A stretch of DNA of 64,000 nucleotides from Sphingobacterium sp. HMA12 (GTDB lineage Bacteria; Bacteroidota; Bacteroidia; Sphingobacteriales; Sphingobacteriaceae): the NCBI RefSeq assembly GCF_002933815.1, contig NZ_BEYR01000001.1:2597765-2661764 (forward strand), written 5' to 3'. Under the pieces are notes generated by a model. The model saw only the letters and a list, made by a program, of their open reading frames with translations. It was not told the origin of the DNA and searched no databases. The translations under genes and the position numbers were made by a program. Of this stretch, positions 24,358 to 33,682 are shown piece by piece. Numbering within the stretch: the first letter of the stretch is position 1; every line of letters starts with the position of its first letter.

Positions 24358-26559
24358 TTAAAATTTATAACTGAAGCTTCCTAAAACGTTCAACAATCGT
24401 TGTGCATTAGCGGTAGTATAGCCGATCCAGTAATGCTCATTGGTTAAATTATCCGCTTTCACCCCAATTCTAAATTTAGGGGTATCATAAAATGCATTGG
24501 CATTTAGGACAAAATATTGCGGTAGTTCGAAAGTACCAACTGTCGAATTGATGATTTTATTAGCACTTGCATAGTTGCCACCTACCCCCAGGCCAAGTCC
24601 TTTTAGGTGACCATCGAAAAACTGATACGTAGCATTGAAGTTTGCCAGCCAAGGGGAGGAAGCAGTATTCGGTCTTTTGCCTAGCACAGTCGCATCAGTT
24701 GTTTCTGTAAACTTCGAATCGTTGTAACTCAGTCCTGCAATAAGAGAGAATCCTTTTACCAGGTAAGCATTAACTTCCAATTCAACTCCGCGGCTATTAC
24801 GTTTTCCCATCTGTTGTTCGATCGCCCTTCCCTGCGGTGTGTAGCCAATGGTTTGAAGTGTATTCTTCACGTCAATATTATAATAATTAACCGTTGCATT
24901 AACCTTACCATGCCATAGATCCGCCTTAAATCCGCCTTCCCATTGATTCGCTCTTTCGGGATCCGAAAGCGAGAGGTTGGAAGCTGTGTCTGAAACAAAA
25001 TACCCATTGCTTGTAAAGCTGTTTTGGTAATTACCAAATACCGATAATTTATCTTTGATAATTTCATAGACAACTCCTAATTTGGGTGACCAGGCACGCT
25101 GTGTGTAATCGGGAGTCTCATTGGATCCTTTTACACCACCTTTAAACTGAATACTCTCATAACGAATTGCAGTCATGACATTCAGTCCCGCGACCGGCGT
25201 GATTACATTCGACAGATAGGCGCTATAGGTGTTTGATTTATTTCGCAAAGGCCAGGTCGCGCCGTCCCAAGCGGGCGTATTTCGGATTGTATTATAATAT
25301 TTCGTAACATAATCTGCATTAAAATTAGTGTAATCCATATCGCCGGTAAACGGGACAAAGTCAATTACTCCAAAATAAAAAAACTGATCATTACGGGTCC
25401 GTAGATAATCTCCACCAACAACCGTACGATTGCGCATGTTGCCAATATGAAAGTCAAAATTAAAGTTTTGTTGCAATTGTAGATAACGCTGCTTGCTATC
25501 CGCTGTAGACTGATCACCTCGATATAGACCAACTTCTTTATCGTTCACATCGGCACCATAGGATTTTGTGGTAATATAGAAATAAGGGTTAAAACCATTC
25601 GAATAGCTCGAAGCACTGTTTATCGAAGTAGACGAGCGAATATATTCATTAATCTTATAATTGACCTGCCCAAAAAGATTGTTTGTACGTCCCGTATTGT
25701 AAAGCCCAGACCCCACATAAGATTTTTTGTAATCAAGTCCGGCTTTCTCCAAATCTTTTATACCAGAATAACCAAATTGTGATAGCGGCCCCATCAGGAA
25801 GAAATTCTGTTCAGACTGTGCTTTATTGTTGAATAATTCATATTCGACGTTTACATCCAGCTTATCATTTATTTTCCAGGTGAGACTTGGGGTAAAGGCA
25901 AAATACTTGTTATGCACCTTCGTATTCTGAAAGTTACCCTCGGTCGTGTAGGCTGTATTCACCCGGAACAACAGTTGTTTATCTTTTGTCAACGGCGCAT
26001 TAAGATCGGCCTGCGCACGGTAGTAGTTATAACTTCCCGCGGCTACCTGTACATGTGCAGCAAGGCTATCATATGGTTTTTTAGTAACCCGATTGATTAC
26101 ACCCCCATAGGAAGTCACATTACTTCCATACAAGGTGGCGGAAGGGCCTTTCAGCACTTCAATTTTTTCAATATTCACGGCATCTATCGTGCCGCTTACA
26201 GGGGCTACCAGTCCATTTCGCATGGAATTATTTGAAATAAATCCACGTAGATTGACGTAGGCTCCGCCATCACCGGCACGTCCGGTCGCGTTCCACATTT
26301 TTTGCAAGCCCGTTACATTTCTATAGGCATCATCGACAGTGAAAATAAGTTGATTTTCCAATGCTATTCGGTCAATAGAGGAATAAACCTGCGGATTTTC
26401 AATGGCCCTAAGCGGCATTTTATTCGCATATTCACTGTCTTTTTTGATGTAGGCATTGATGATGACTTGATCCATTTTCTGTGTCTTGACAGAATCTTTT
26501 TGTTGCGCAAAGGCGGTGATACTTGATAATACAGAAGCACTGAGTATTAACTTCTTCAT
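24358..26559 (-). CDS. TonB-dependent siderophore receptor
   Basis: The 733-residue outer-membrane protein has a signal peptide (to about residue 18, ITAFA), a TonB-box-like stretch (MDQVIINAYIKKD), a plug domain (about 55-165, with YVNLRGF and IEVLKGPSATLYGSNVTSYG) and a 22-strand barrel ending RLLNVLGSFSYKF. The plug motif VLKGPSATLYG and the overall layout are those of ferric-siderophore receptors. It is the last gene of the PepSY-small protein-receptor operon, 13 nt after the small gene, and a Fur-like site lies at the operon promoter. It differs from the receptor at 6843 in lacking the N-terminal carboxypeptidase-like domain. Confidence 0.92.
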   Translation of the reverse strand: MKKLILSASVLSSITAFAQQKDSVKTQKMDQVIINAYIKKDSEYANKMPLRAIENPQVYSSIDRIALENQLIFTVDDAYRNVTGLQKMWNATGRAGDGGAYVNLRGFISNNSMRNGLVAPVSGTIDAVNIEKIEVLKGPSATLYGSNVTSYGGVINRVTKKPYDSLAAHVQVAAGSYNYYRAQADLNAPLTKDKQLLFRVNTAYTTEGNFQNTKVHNKYFAFTPSLTWKINDKLDVNVEYELFNNKAQSEQNFFLMGPLSQFGYSGIKDLEKAGLDYKKSYVGSGLYNTGRTNNLFGQVNYKINEYIRSSTSINSASSYSNGFNPYFYITTKSYGADVNDKEVGLYRGDQSTADSKQRYLQLQQNFNFDFHIGNMRNRTVVGGDYLRTRNDQFFYFGVIDFVPFTGDMDYTNFNADYVTKYYNTIRNTPAWDGATWPLRNKSNTYSAYLSNVITPVAGLNVMTAIRYESIQFKGGVKGSNETPDYTQRAWSPKLGVVYEIIKDKLSVFGNYQNSFTSNGYFVSDTASNLSLSDPERANQWEGGFKADLWHGKVNATVNYYNIDVKNTLQTIGYTPQGRAIEQQMGKRNSRGVELEVNAYLVKGFSLIAGLSYNDSKFTETTDATVLGKRPNTASSPWLANFNATYQFFDGHLKGLGLGVGGNYASANKIINSTVGTFELPQYFVLNANAFYDTPKFRIGVKADNLTNEHYWIGYTTANAQRLLNVLGSFSYKF

Positions 26560-26572
26560 GATTATGGAAAAT

Positions 26573-26737
26573 TTATTTGTAATAATTTCTGATAATAAGC
26601 ACTAGCGGAACCGATAACGCAAGCCATCCCAAAAGGTCCAACCAGCCCTCACCCAATAGTGCGGCGATAAGTCCAAAAAGAGATAGTACGGCCAACAGGA
26701 TTGGCATTCCCCAAAGTTTTAGGAAAGATTTTTTCAT
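26573..26737 (-). CDS. Small two-pass membrane protein in siderophore operon
   Basis: 54 residues from the ATG at 26737, which overlaps the PepSY gene's TGA stop as ATGA, so translation is probably coupled. A longer frame to 26800 exists inside the PepSY gene but is not needed. Two hydrophobic segments (residues about 9-25 and 32-50; FLKLWGMPILLAVLSLFG and LGWLALSVPLVLIIRNYYK) make it an inner-membrane protein. Short proteins of this kind are common between PepSY proteins and TonB receptors; function unknown. Confidence 0.7.
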   Translation of the reverse strand: MKKSFLKLWGMPILLAVLSLFGLIAALLGEGWLDLLGWLALSVPLVLIIRNYYK

Positions 26738-27861
26738 GATAGGGGTTCTTTGGCGATAAGTAACTGTTGTTGCTTTTCGGCTCGTCGTCTGGCGACCCAA
26801 AGGTATAGACCGGTGACGAGCACAATAATGGTAAAGACATCAAAAACAGCCCATACAATCTTTAAAATGGGGCCGCCATAGTTTCCAAAATGCAATGGTT
26901 CGGAAAGAAAAAGAGTATTGACATACCAGGGCATTTCACGGCTATCAGTCACGGATCCCGTTTTTGCATCAATCAATACAGGTTTCAACAGCTTGGAGGT
27001 AAGTTCAGTATTGCCACGCATAAAAACTGCGTAATGATGTTTACTGGTAAATGGAGTCCCAGGATAAGCAATGACCGACACTTTCATGTCTTTAACGGTG
27101 AGTTCCGCTGCTTTCCGGGCCTCTTCGAGCGAACTGAGTTTACCGGTCAGCGGTTCCTGATTTTTATAGGGAGCAGTCATTTCAGCGAGCTGACCTTGCT
27201 GCCAAAGTCCTAAAATCACATCGGACAGCGTGTTGATCACTCCGGTAAATCCAACGACCACCATCCATGCTGTGAGGGCAATACCGAGCAAATTATGTGT
27301 GTCCAACCATTGCAGTCTTTTTGATTTATTTTTTCGCACCATCCCAAAATCATATTTCTTCATAATTGGGCCGTATAATACGATGCCGGATACAATAGAA
27401 ATCATAAATAATATCCCCATCAGTCCCAAAAACAGTTTCCCGAGAATACCCAAAAACATATCCGTATGAAGTTTAAGGATGATGTGCATAAGTCCGTCAG
27501 TCTTTGGCGCGCCCAAGATCTCCCCGGTATATTCATTCAGTACGAGGTACTTACTTTTTTCATAAGGAGCATCCGGTCTATCGACCACATCAAATAGGAC
27601 TTTGTTCTTTTCATTGTCATCCCAGAAAGCATAGCGTACGCTTTCATTTGGATAGTTAGATTCGGCGATATGCGCAAGTTCATCCAAACTAAGTTTCTGT
27701 CCCGAAGCCACAGCTTCCTTATTTTCCTCCAAAAGATGCTCAATTTCCTCATGAAAGATTAACGGCAACCCCGTTATACAGAGATATAACAAAAAAATGG
27801 TACAGATTAGGCTTGTCCATTTATGCCAGTTAAACCATCGTTTTGCAGTTTTCAATTTCAT
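26734..27861 (-). CDS. PepSY-associated TM protein (siderophore-iron reductase-like)
   Basis: The 375-residue protein has four main membrane segments (about residues 15-35, 138-165, 190-210 and 335-360), with the large loops carrying PepSY-like domains. The first helix region reads RWFNWHKWTSLICTIFLLYLCITGLPLIFHEE, typical of the PepSY_TM family, with histidines placed to bind haem or metal. WLDTHNLLGIALTAWMVVVGFTG repeats the pattern. Members often sit with siderophore TonB receptors and may reduce ferric siderophores at the inner membrane. It is the first gene of the operon; the promoter and Fur-like site are directly upstream. Confidence 0.85.
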   Translation of the reverse strand: MKLKTAKRWFNWHKWTSLICTIFLLYLCITGLPLIFHEEIEHLLEENKEAVASGQKLSLDELAHIAESNYPNESVRYAFWDDNEKNKVLFDVVDRPDAPYEKSKYLVLNEYTGEILGAPKTDGLMHIILKLHTDMFLGILGKLFLGLMGILFMISIVSGIVLYGPIMKKYDFGMVRKNKSKRLQWLDTHNLLGIALTAWMVVVGFTGVINTLSDVILGLWQQGQLAEMTAPYKNQEPLTGKLSSLEEARKAAELTVKDMKVSVIAYPGTPFTSKHHYAVFMRGNTELTSKLLKPVLIDAKTGSVTDSREMPWYVNTLFLSEPLHFGNYGGPILKIVWAVFDVFTIIVLVTGLYLWVARRRAEKQQQLLIAKEPLS

Positions 27862-27874
27862 GGGTAGTTTTTTG

Positions 27875-27882
27875 CAAATGTA
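27875..27882 (-). promoter_or_regulatory. -7 promoter element of PepSY-TonB operon
   Basis: The minus strand reads TACATTTG (TAnnTTTG). It lies 14 nt upstream of the ATG, so the leader is very short. Confidence 0.55.
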
Positions 27883-27889
27883 TTATTTT

Positions 27890-27903
27890 TAATCAATCTA
27901 AAT
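27890..27903 (-). promoter_or_regulatory. Putative iron-regulator (Fur-like) site
   Basis: The minus strand reads ATTTAGATTGATTA, nearly identical to the two sites at the TonB receptor gene at 6843. Here it lies between the -33 and -7 positions, so binding would block the promoter. Confidence 0.5.
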
Positions 27904-28203
27904 AATAAAATGTAATAAATTTTCTTACGAGCTCCAACAACGCCCCTAAAATGGCGGATCGCCAACTTCTATTGTAACATGCAAGTGACTGAAACCTCTT
28001 TGGCAGCTATTTTCCTCATCTGAAGAAAAGGTCAGATGGGTGCTAACCGTTCATGTGCCATGCGCGCGGCAAGCGAACTCTTTTGCTGATTATTTTCCTG
28101 CGGCATGAAAGCGATGTCAAGGAAAGGGATTTGCAACTTTTAACCTGGTCACATCCTATTGGTTCATTTTTTAAAACATTATCGTTTTATATATCCATAA
28201 TGT
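27904..28203. other. Intergenic region between siderophore operon and sigma gene
   Basis: About 300 bp. Two stretches repeat a GC.G.TATTTTCCT..-type pattern (near 28006 and 28086), which hints at decayed coding or duplicated DNA, but no frame gives a recognisable protein. Confidence 0.3.
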
Positions 28204-28211
28204 TAACTTTG
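28204..28211 (+). promoter_or_regulatory. -7 promoter element of ECF sigma gene
   Basis: TAACTTTG fits TAnnTTTG. The expected start of transcription is at about 28217-28220, downstream of the in-frame GTG at 28214, which makes the ATG at 28229 the real start. Confidence 0.5.
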
Positions 28212-28228
28212 TAGTGGACAAGACATTC

Positions 28229-28822
28229 ATGAGTAAGGATCGCGATATACTGGAAATACAATTGTGGGAAGCGCTACAAAGTGGAGAACAATCCGCTTTA
28301 CAGCAGTTATACATGTCCTATTACAAAAGCCTGCTGCAATATGGCATGCGGTATACGGAAGATCGGGATACCCTCAAAGACAGTATAAACAACACCTTCC
28401 TCTATTTTTGGGAAAAACGCGAAAGCATCGGTACAGCGAATCACGTGGGTAACTATATTTTTAAAAGCTACCAGCGTCAATTGGTTAAAGACCTCGATCG
28501 TACAACTAAATTTGAAGCCCTCCACGAAAGCAATACGAACATCGATATCGCTGATGTAGAAGAATTCCAGTTCATTATTAGTCAGGAAGAAAACACCCGT
28601 GTTACCATCCTTAAAAATGCGATCCTCCAATTGCCGAAACGACAGCGAGAGCTTGTTTTGCTCCGCTATTATGAAGGCTTGAGCTACGAAGAAATTACGG
28701 TGAAAACAAATTTGAGCAAACGTGCGGTTTATAACCAGATTCATAGTGCTATCAATGCCCTAAAAAAAGACACGAATCTTCAGAACCTGAAGCAAATTCT
28801 CCCACTACTAATCCTGTTTTAG
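28229..28822 (+). CDS. ECF RNA polymerase sigma factor (FecI-like)
   Basis: Start chosen at the ATG 28229, because the -7 element at 28204-28211 places the in-frame GTG at 28214 upstream of the transcript. The 197-residue protein has the ECF layout: region 2 (about 25-95; LQQLYMSYYKSLLQYGMRYT and then VGNYIFKSYQRQLVKD) and region 4 (about 135-185; LPKRQRELVLLRYYEGLSYE, ending LSKRAVYNQIHSAINALKK). Its partner is the FecR-like anti-sigma factor 119 nt downstream. The SusC with an STN domain at 30160 would transmit the signal, so this factor probably transcribes the SusC/D operon when the substrate binds. Confidence 0.92.
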   Translation: MSKDRDILEIQLWEALQSGEQSALQQLYMSYYKSLLQYGMRYTEDRDTLKDSINNTFLYFWEKRESIGTANHVGNYIFKSYQRQLVKDLDRTTKFEALHESNTNIDIADVEEFQFIISQEENTRVTILKNAILQLPKRQRELVLLRYYEGLSYEEITVKTNLSKRAVYNQIHSAINALKKDTNLQNLKQILPLLILF

Positions 28823-28941
28823 TCCCTCCCATATAAAAAATAACAAACAGAAAAACAGCAACTTATACTTTTTATCTAAAAATAACTGGTAAAAGCTAAT
28901 CTTGGCGCGCTCTATCTATATAAACTACTAATTTTTAGACC

Positions 28942-30009
28942 ATGCGTGTATACCAGTCTATTCAGGATTTCATATTGGACGAATCTTTCTTTCGTTATGC
29001 CGTACAGCAAGATCCGTCAGAAATCGTGAAATGGGAGAGCTACTTGAAGGATCATCCTGAACAGGGGACACTCATACAGCGCGCCAAACAGGAACTGTTA
29101 GCAATGCAGGATGCGCTCTATTTGGTTGACGCCCAACAAAACTATGCGCGGCTTGCCGCGCAGTTGAATCCACCGGTCAGAAACGTCCGATTAAAGAAAA
29201 AATGGACCTATTATGCCGCAGCTTCACTTATCCTTTTATGTTTAATCACGGCCTTGTACATCTTCCAATATCATTTCAACAAACCAGAAACTACCGCCTA
29301 TGTGACGCTGCCCGCTGAAAAGAAAACGATCAAGTTAGCGGACGGTACGCTGATCAAGTTAAACGCGGACAGTAAACTGGATGTCGCAGCTGGATTTGGC
29401 AAGACAAACCGTGCGGTTAAACTTGTCGGTGAAGCCTACATGGAAGTTGCGAAGAACAAAGCTTTACCCTTTACCGTAACGACACAAGCGCTGCAAGTGC
29501 GCGTATTGGGAACGACAATCAATGTCCGGGCTTATGCCAATGAAGAGCTTACTGCGGCTTCGCTTATTGAGGGTAGTGCAGAAATTATTTTGAAAAACAA
29601 ATCAGAGGCTCCGATTCTCCTCAAACCCATGGACAAAGTTGTCGCACCGATAAGCAGTCCTCAGGCCAGCATATCAACTGAACTGCCTGTGCATAAAAAA
29701 CCAGCAGACTATAAACTGGAAAGCGTTACCCACTATGATGCCGAACAACGACTGGCCGAAACTTCGTGGGCAGATCAAAAGCTCGTTTTTGTCAACGAGC
29801 CACTTTCTTCAATCGCTAAAACACTGGAACGCTGGTATAATATTAAAATTGAATTCCAAAATTCGGACATCAGTTCCCGGAAATATACCGCTGCATTCGA
29901 TGATCGTGAAGAGCTGCAAAATGTACTCCAAAGTCTGCGCAGCAGTCTCCCCTTCAACTATCGAAAGATCGGTCCGCGCACCATCAGCATTTACCTAACT
30001 AACCCTTAA
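28942..30009 (+). CDS. FecR-family anti-sigma factor
   Basis: The 355-residue protein has an N-terminal cytoplasmic sigma-binding part (about 1-85), one membrane helix (about 95-113; YAAASLILLCLITALYIF) and a periplasmic FecR domain. The FecR core reads LADGTLIKLNADSKLDVA, RAVKLVGEAYMEVAK and VRVLGTTINVRAY, followed by a C-terminal DUF4974-like part (LVFVNEPLSSIAKTLERWYN). It should hold the sigma factor inactive until the STN domain of the SusC protein signals across the periplasm. The gene order sigma, FecR, SusC, SusD is the standard Bacteroidota arrangement. Confidence 0.93.
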   Translation: MRVYQSIQDFILDESFFRYAVQQDPSEIVKWESYLKDHPEQGTLIQRAKQELLAMQDALYLVDAQQNYARLAAQLNPPVRNVRLKKKWTYYAAASLILLCLITALYIFQYHFNKPETTAYVTLPAEKKTIKLADGTLIKLNADSKLDVAAGFGKTNRAVKLVGEAYMEVAKNKALPFTVTTQALQVRVLGTTINVRAYANEELTAASLIEGSAEIILKNKSEAPILLKPMDKVVAPISSPQASISTELPVHKKPADYKLESVTHYDAEQRLAETSWADQKLVFVNEPLSSIAKTLERWYNIKIEFQNSDISSRKYTAAFDDREELQNVLQSLRSSLPFNYRKIGPRTISIYLTNP

Positions 30010-30159
30010 AACAAAACTATGAAAGCGACAGTGACCTAACCAGACATAAAATAAAAAGGAGCATGCTAGGCATACTCCCAAAATCGTTAATTAACCCAAC
30101 AGGCTCCGACGGCGAATCTAGGCACTGTTGTCGATTGTTTACATTAACCTTGCAAACTT

Positions 30160-33100
30160 ATGAAAAATAACGCAAATCGCGTTAAGGGAAGATATTACCC
30201 TAAACTTTTTAATGCTATCATTCTCGTGAAACTGACCATCATCCTAACCCTGCTGTTCCACCTGACTGCGATAGGTAATTCCTTGGCACAAAATGAACGC
30301 GCCACTTTACATCTTTCATCGGTAAAGTTAGGCACGGTGTTAAAAGAAATTGAAAGCCAGACCAAGTATCGCTTTGTTTATGGTGACGATCTCGTCGAAG
30401 GTCTGGGCGAAGCATTTGCTGTACACGCCCAAAACCAACCCGTCAAAGATATTCTTGAGGAACTATTGACGAATACCGATCTAAGTTTTCGGATGCATCG
30501 GGAGTACCTAATCATTATTTCCAAAGAGGAAAAAGCGGTGAGAACCGCCCAAGCTGGTATTCAGGGACTCGTACGCGATAACCGGGGCCGCCCTTTGCCC
30601 GGTGTCACAGTAAACGTTTCCGGAGAAAACAATAATACTGTATTGACCGACCAAAATGGCATTTTTCGGATCCGTGCAGCTGTCGGACAAGTGCTCCGCA
30701 TATCATATGTCGGCCATATTTCACAAAATATTAAACTCACCGCGGTGCATAGTCGAGAAGGCGTGAATGTAACACTAGAAACTGGCGTAAATACACTGGA
30801 GGAGACTGTCGTGGTCGGTTATGGCAGTGTCAAACGCAAGGATCTGACGGGATCAGTTGTCTCCGTGGATGTGAAAGAAATCCGCGATATACCTTTTACC
30901 AGCATCGATCAGGCGCTTACGGGAAAAGCAGCCGGTGTACAAGTTATACAGGCAGATGGTTCACCGGGTGGTGTCGCCAAAATCCGCATTCGGGGCGGGA
31001 CTTCCCTGATGGGTGGTAACGACCCTTTGTATATTATCGATGGCGTACAAATGACCGTACAAAACCGTTACGTGAGCAACTCAGCGGAAGTAGTCAATCC
31101 TGTCGACCGTTTTGGATCAGATGATCCTAACAGCGCAGTCTCCGGTTCATTTGCACGCGGGTTAAATAGTCTTGCAGGACTAAACATCAGTGATATTGAA
31201 ACAATTGATGTATTGAAGGACGCTTCTGCGACAGCAATTTACGGATCCCGCGCAGCCAATGGTGTTGTCATTATCACGACCAAACGTGGCAAACGCGATC
31301 AAAAACCAACACTTGAAGCCAATTATTACCATGGTATCAGTAAGCAGCGCCCGATCAAATTACTCGATCGTGACCAATATATTATGGTCATGCAAGAGGC
31401 AAACCGCAACCTACTTGATGCCCGAAAGGCGGCTGGCGAGCAGCTCAGCCCGGAAGAACTGGCGGATTTTGATAATCGCATCAATAACCCTAATTTCTAT
31501 GGTCCAGCGAATACGGATTGGTTGGATCTAGTCACCCGTACGGGCAAATCTGACAATGCTGATCTCTCTGTCAGAGGTGGTGGCAATGCCTCCCAATATT
31601 TTATTTCTCTGGGTTATACCGGCAATCAAGGCGCAGTCTTGGGAACTGATTTTCAACGTCTGTCCGGACGGATTAACCTGGACAATGAAATTACCAGTAA
31701 ACTTCGCACACAGGCAACATTTGGCTATGGGTATACGGTGAATAATATCACAAATGGTCTCTATACACAAGCGCTCTTTGCTCCACCTACCTTCGCAGCC
31801 TACAATGCCGATGGCTCTATCGCTAAATATACAGGGGCGTCTATCGGTGGATACGACTATCAAGGTTATCAGAATCCACTTGTTCTGCTTGATGGGATCA
31901 ATAGAGCAACAAGCCATTCACTTTTAGGATCGGTGGCTGCGGACTATAAGATATTACCTGAACTGATCTTCAGAAGCACGGCTTCAGTCAATTACAATAG
32001 TACAAACCAGCGCAATTACGTCACAGGAGATGCATTAATTGCGGCAGCTAACGGCGTAGGAACTTCCAGCCTGGGTACCGGTTCACAATCACAAAATCAA
32101 TTGTCCGATCTATTTTTTGAGAATACAATAACCTGGGATAAAATCTTTAATGCACAACACCGATTCAATATTGTGGGCGGTACTTCTTGGCAGAAAACCC
32201 GCTCCCAGCTCTTTGGCGTTACTGCGCAGGGCTATCCGGACGACAAATATCTCAACAACCTCTCATCTGCTAGTCTTGTGACAGCAGCAGTGGGAACCAG
32301 CGGCCAAAATTCCTTACTCAGTTTTTATACGCGAGCACGCTATGCCTGGAAAGACCGCTATATTGTTACCTTTACGGGGCGGTCGGATGCTTCTTCCAAA
32401 TTTCCAAAAGTAAACCGGACCGGATTTTTCCCTTCTGGAGGGGTCGCCTGGCGCATATCCGACGAGCCCTTTATGAAAAGTCTAAAATGGATCGATGACC
32501 TCAAACTCCGCGCGAGTGCCGGTTATACTGGTACGCAAAACATTGGGGACAACATGTTCTATACCTTATACAGTCCTTATTCCTATGGTGGAAAAAGTGC
32601 TATGGTGCCTACTCAGTTAGGCAATGAGGCTATTCGTTGGGAATCCACACTACAGAAAGACGCCGGATTGGATATCAGTTTATTTAACGCTAGATTCGGT
32701 GCCAGCATTGAGATTTACGAAAAAGCGACCTCCGGCATTTTGTTCACACGCGCCATAGCAGGTAGTTCTTCCTACGGCAGCGTCATCGCCAACCTGGCGA
32801 ATATCCGCAACCGCGGTCTGGAAATTTCACTTCGTGGCACGTTTATAGATAACAAAGATCTTCACTGGAACGGTGCATTCAATATATCTTTGAACCGCTC
32901 TTTGGTCACGAATGTAAACCGTGATTTTACCAACCCAAATGATATTACAGACTATAATCTTGGAAATGCGATCGTTCGTGAAGGCGAACCGCTCGGCCTG
33001 ATTTATGGGAAGGTATTTACAGGACTTCTGCAAACTCAGGAACAAGTGGATGCCTATAAAGAGAAAAATCAGTATTGGATGTATTTTGATCCTTATTTAG

Positions 33101-33672
33101 GTATTGGTGATCCTAGCTATAAAATTCCTGAAGGTGAATTTTTCCCAGCAAACGAAATCATTGGGCATGCCGAACCTAAATTTTATGGCGGTTACACAAA
33201 TAGCATAAGCTATAAAGGCCTTAGTCTGACTACACTGTTCACATTCAGTTATGGGAACGACATTCTATACCAAGGCGACATCCAAAACAATAATGTAAGC
33301 AACCGATCAAATAAAACAACGGAAATTTTAGGTCGATGGACTCCCGAGAATCCGACATCTACCCGACCTAGACTCCTTTATGGCCAAAATGGAACGGCTT
33401 ACACCAATAGCGCCGCAGTCTATGATGGTTCGTTTTTACGCCTTAAATCACTGACGCTGACCTATGCCCTACCCGAAGCATGGCGTAAACGGATTGGTTT
33501 ACCACAAGCTTCTGTATTTGGCTCAGCAACGAACATCCTGACATGGACTAGTTACCCGGGCGTAGATCCCGAGGTTAGCAATGACCCTTATAGCTTAGTC
33601 AATGGGGCAAGTGATCCCGGGACCTTCCCCGCCGTAAAGCAATTTATTCTAGGACTACGTTTTTCACTTTAA
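30160..33672 (+). CDS. SusC/RagA-family TonB-linked outer-membrane protein with STN domain
   Basis: The 1170-residue protein starts with a long signal region (to about residue 45, IGNSLAQ). It continues with an STN signalling domain (about 47-125; LHLSSVKLGTVLKEIESQT, then VKDILEELL), a carboxypeptidase-like repeat (about 132-215; GIQGLVRDNRGRPLPGVTV), a SusC plug (EETVVVGYGSVKRKDLTGSV, then LYIIDGVQM and DVLKDASATAIYGSRAANG) and a TonB barrel to the end. SusC proteins form the channel of a SusCD pair that imports oligomers. The STN domain marks it as signalling to the FecR/sigma pair upstream. SusD follows after 10 nt. Confidence 0.95.
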   Translation: MKNNANRVKGRYYPKLFNAIILVKLTIILTLLFHLTAIGNSLAQNERATLHLSSVKLGTVLKEIESQTKYRFVYGDDLVEGLGEAFAVHAQNQPVKDILEELLTNTDLSFRMHREYLIIISKEEKAVRTAQAGIQGLVRDNRGRPLPGVTVNVSGENNNTVLTDQNGIFRIRAAVGQVLRISYVGHISQNIKLTAVHSREGVNVTLETGVNTLEETVVVGYGSVKRKDLTGSVVSVDVKEIRDIPFTSIDQALTGKAAGVQVIQADGSPGGVAKIRIRGGTSLMGGNDPLYIIDGVQMTVQNRYVSNSAEVVNPVDRFGSDDPNSAVSGSFARGLNSLAGLNISDIETIDVLKDASATAIYGSRAANGVVIITTKRGKRDQKPTLEANYYHGISKQRPIKLLDRDQYIMVMQEANRNLLDARKAAGEQLSPEELADFDNRINNPNFYGPANTDWLDLVTRTGKSDNADLSVRGGGNASQYFISLGYTGNQGAVLGTDFQRLSGRINLDNEITSKLRTQATFGYGYTVNNITNGLYTQALFAPPTFAAYNADGSIAKYTGASIGGYDYQGYQNPLVLLDGINRATSHSLLGSVAADYKILPELIFRSTASVNYNSTNQRNYVTGDALIAAANGVGTSSLGTGSQSQNQLSDLFFENTITWDKIFNAQHRFNIVGGTSWQKTRSQLFGVTAQGYPDDKYLNNLSSASLVTAAVGTSGQNSLLSFYTRARYAWKDRYIVTFTGRSDASSKFPKVNRTGFFPSGGVAWRISDEPFMKSLKWIDDLKLRASAGYTGTQNIGDNMFYTLYSPYSYGGKSAMVPTQLGNEAIRWESTLQKDAGLDISLFNARFGASIEIYEKATSGILFTRAIAGSSSYGSVIANLANIRNRGLEISLRGTFIDNKDLHWNGAFNISLNRSLVTNVNRDFTNPNDITDYNLGNAIVREGEPLGLIYGKVFTGLLQTQEQVDAYKEKNQYWMYFDPYLGIGDPSYKIPEGEFFPANEIIGHAEPKFYGGYTNSISYKGLSLTTLFTFSYGNDILYQGDIQNNNVSNRSNKTTEILGRWTPENPTSTRPRLLYGQNGTAYTNSAAVYDGSFLRLKSLTLTYALPEAWRKRIGLPQASVFGSATNILTWTSYPGVDPEVSNDPYSLVNGASDPGTFPAVKQFILGLRFSL

Positions 33673-33682
33673 TGAAAAGAAT

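Noticed and set aside
28214..28228. GTG start of the sigma factor gene
   Set aside because: The TAACTTTG promoter element puts it at or before the transcription start; the ATG 15 bases downstream is used instead.
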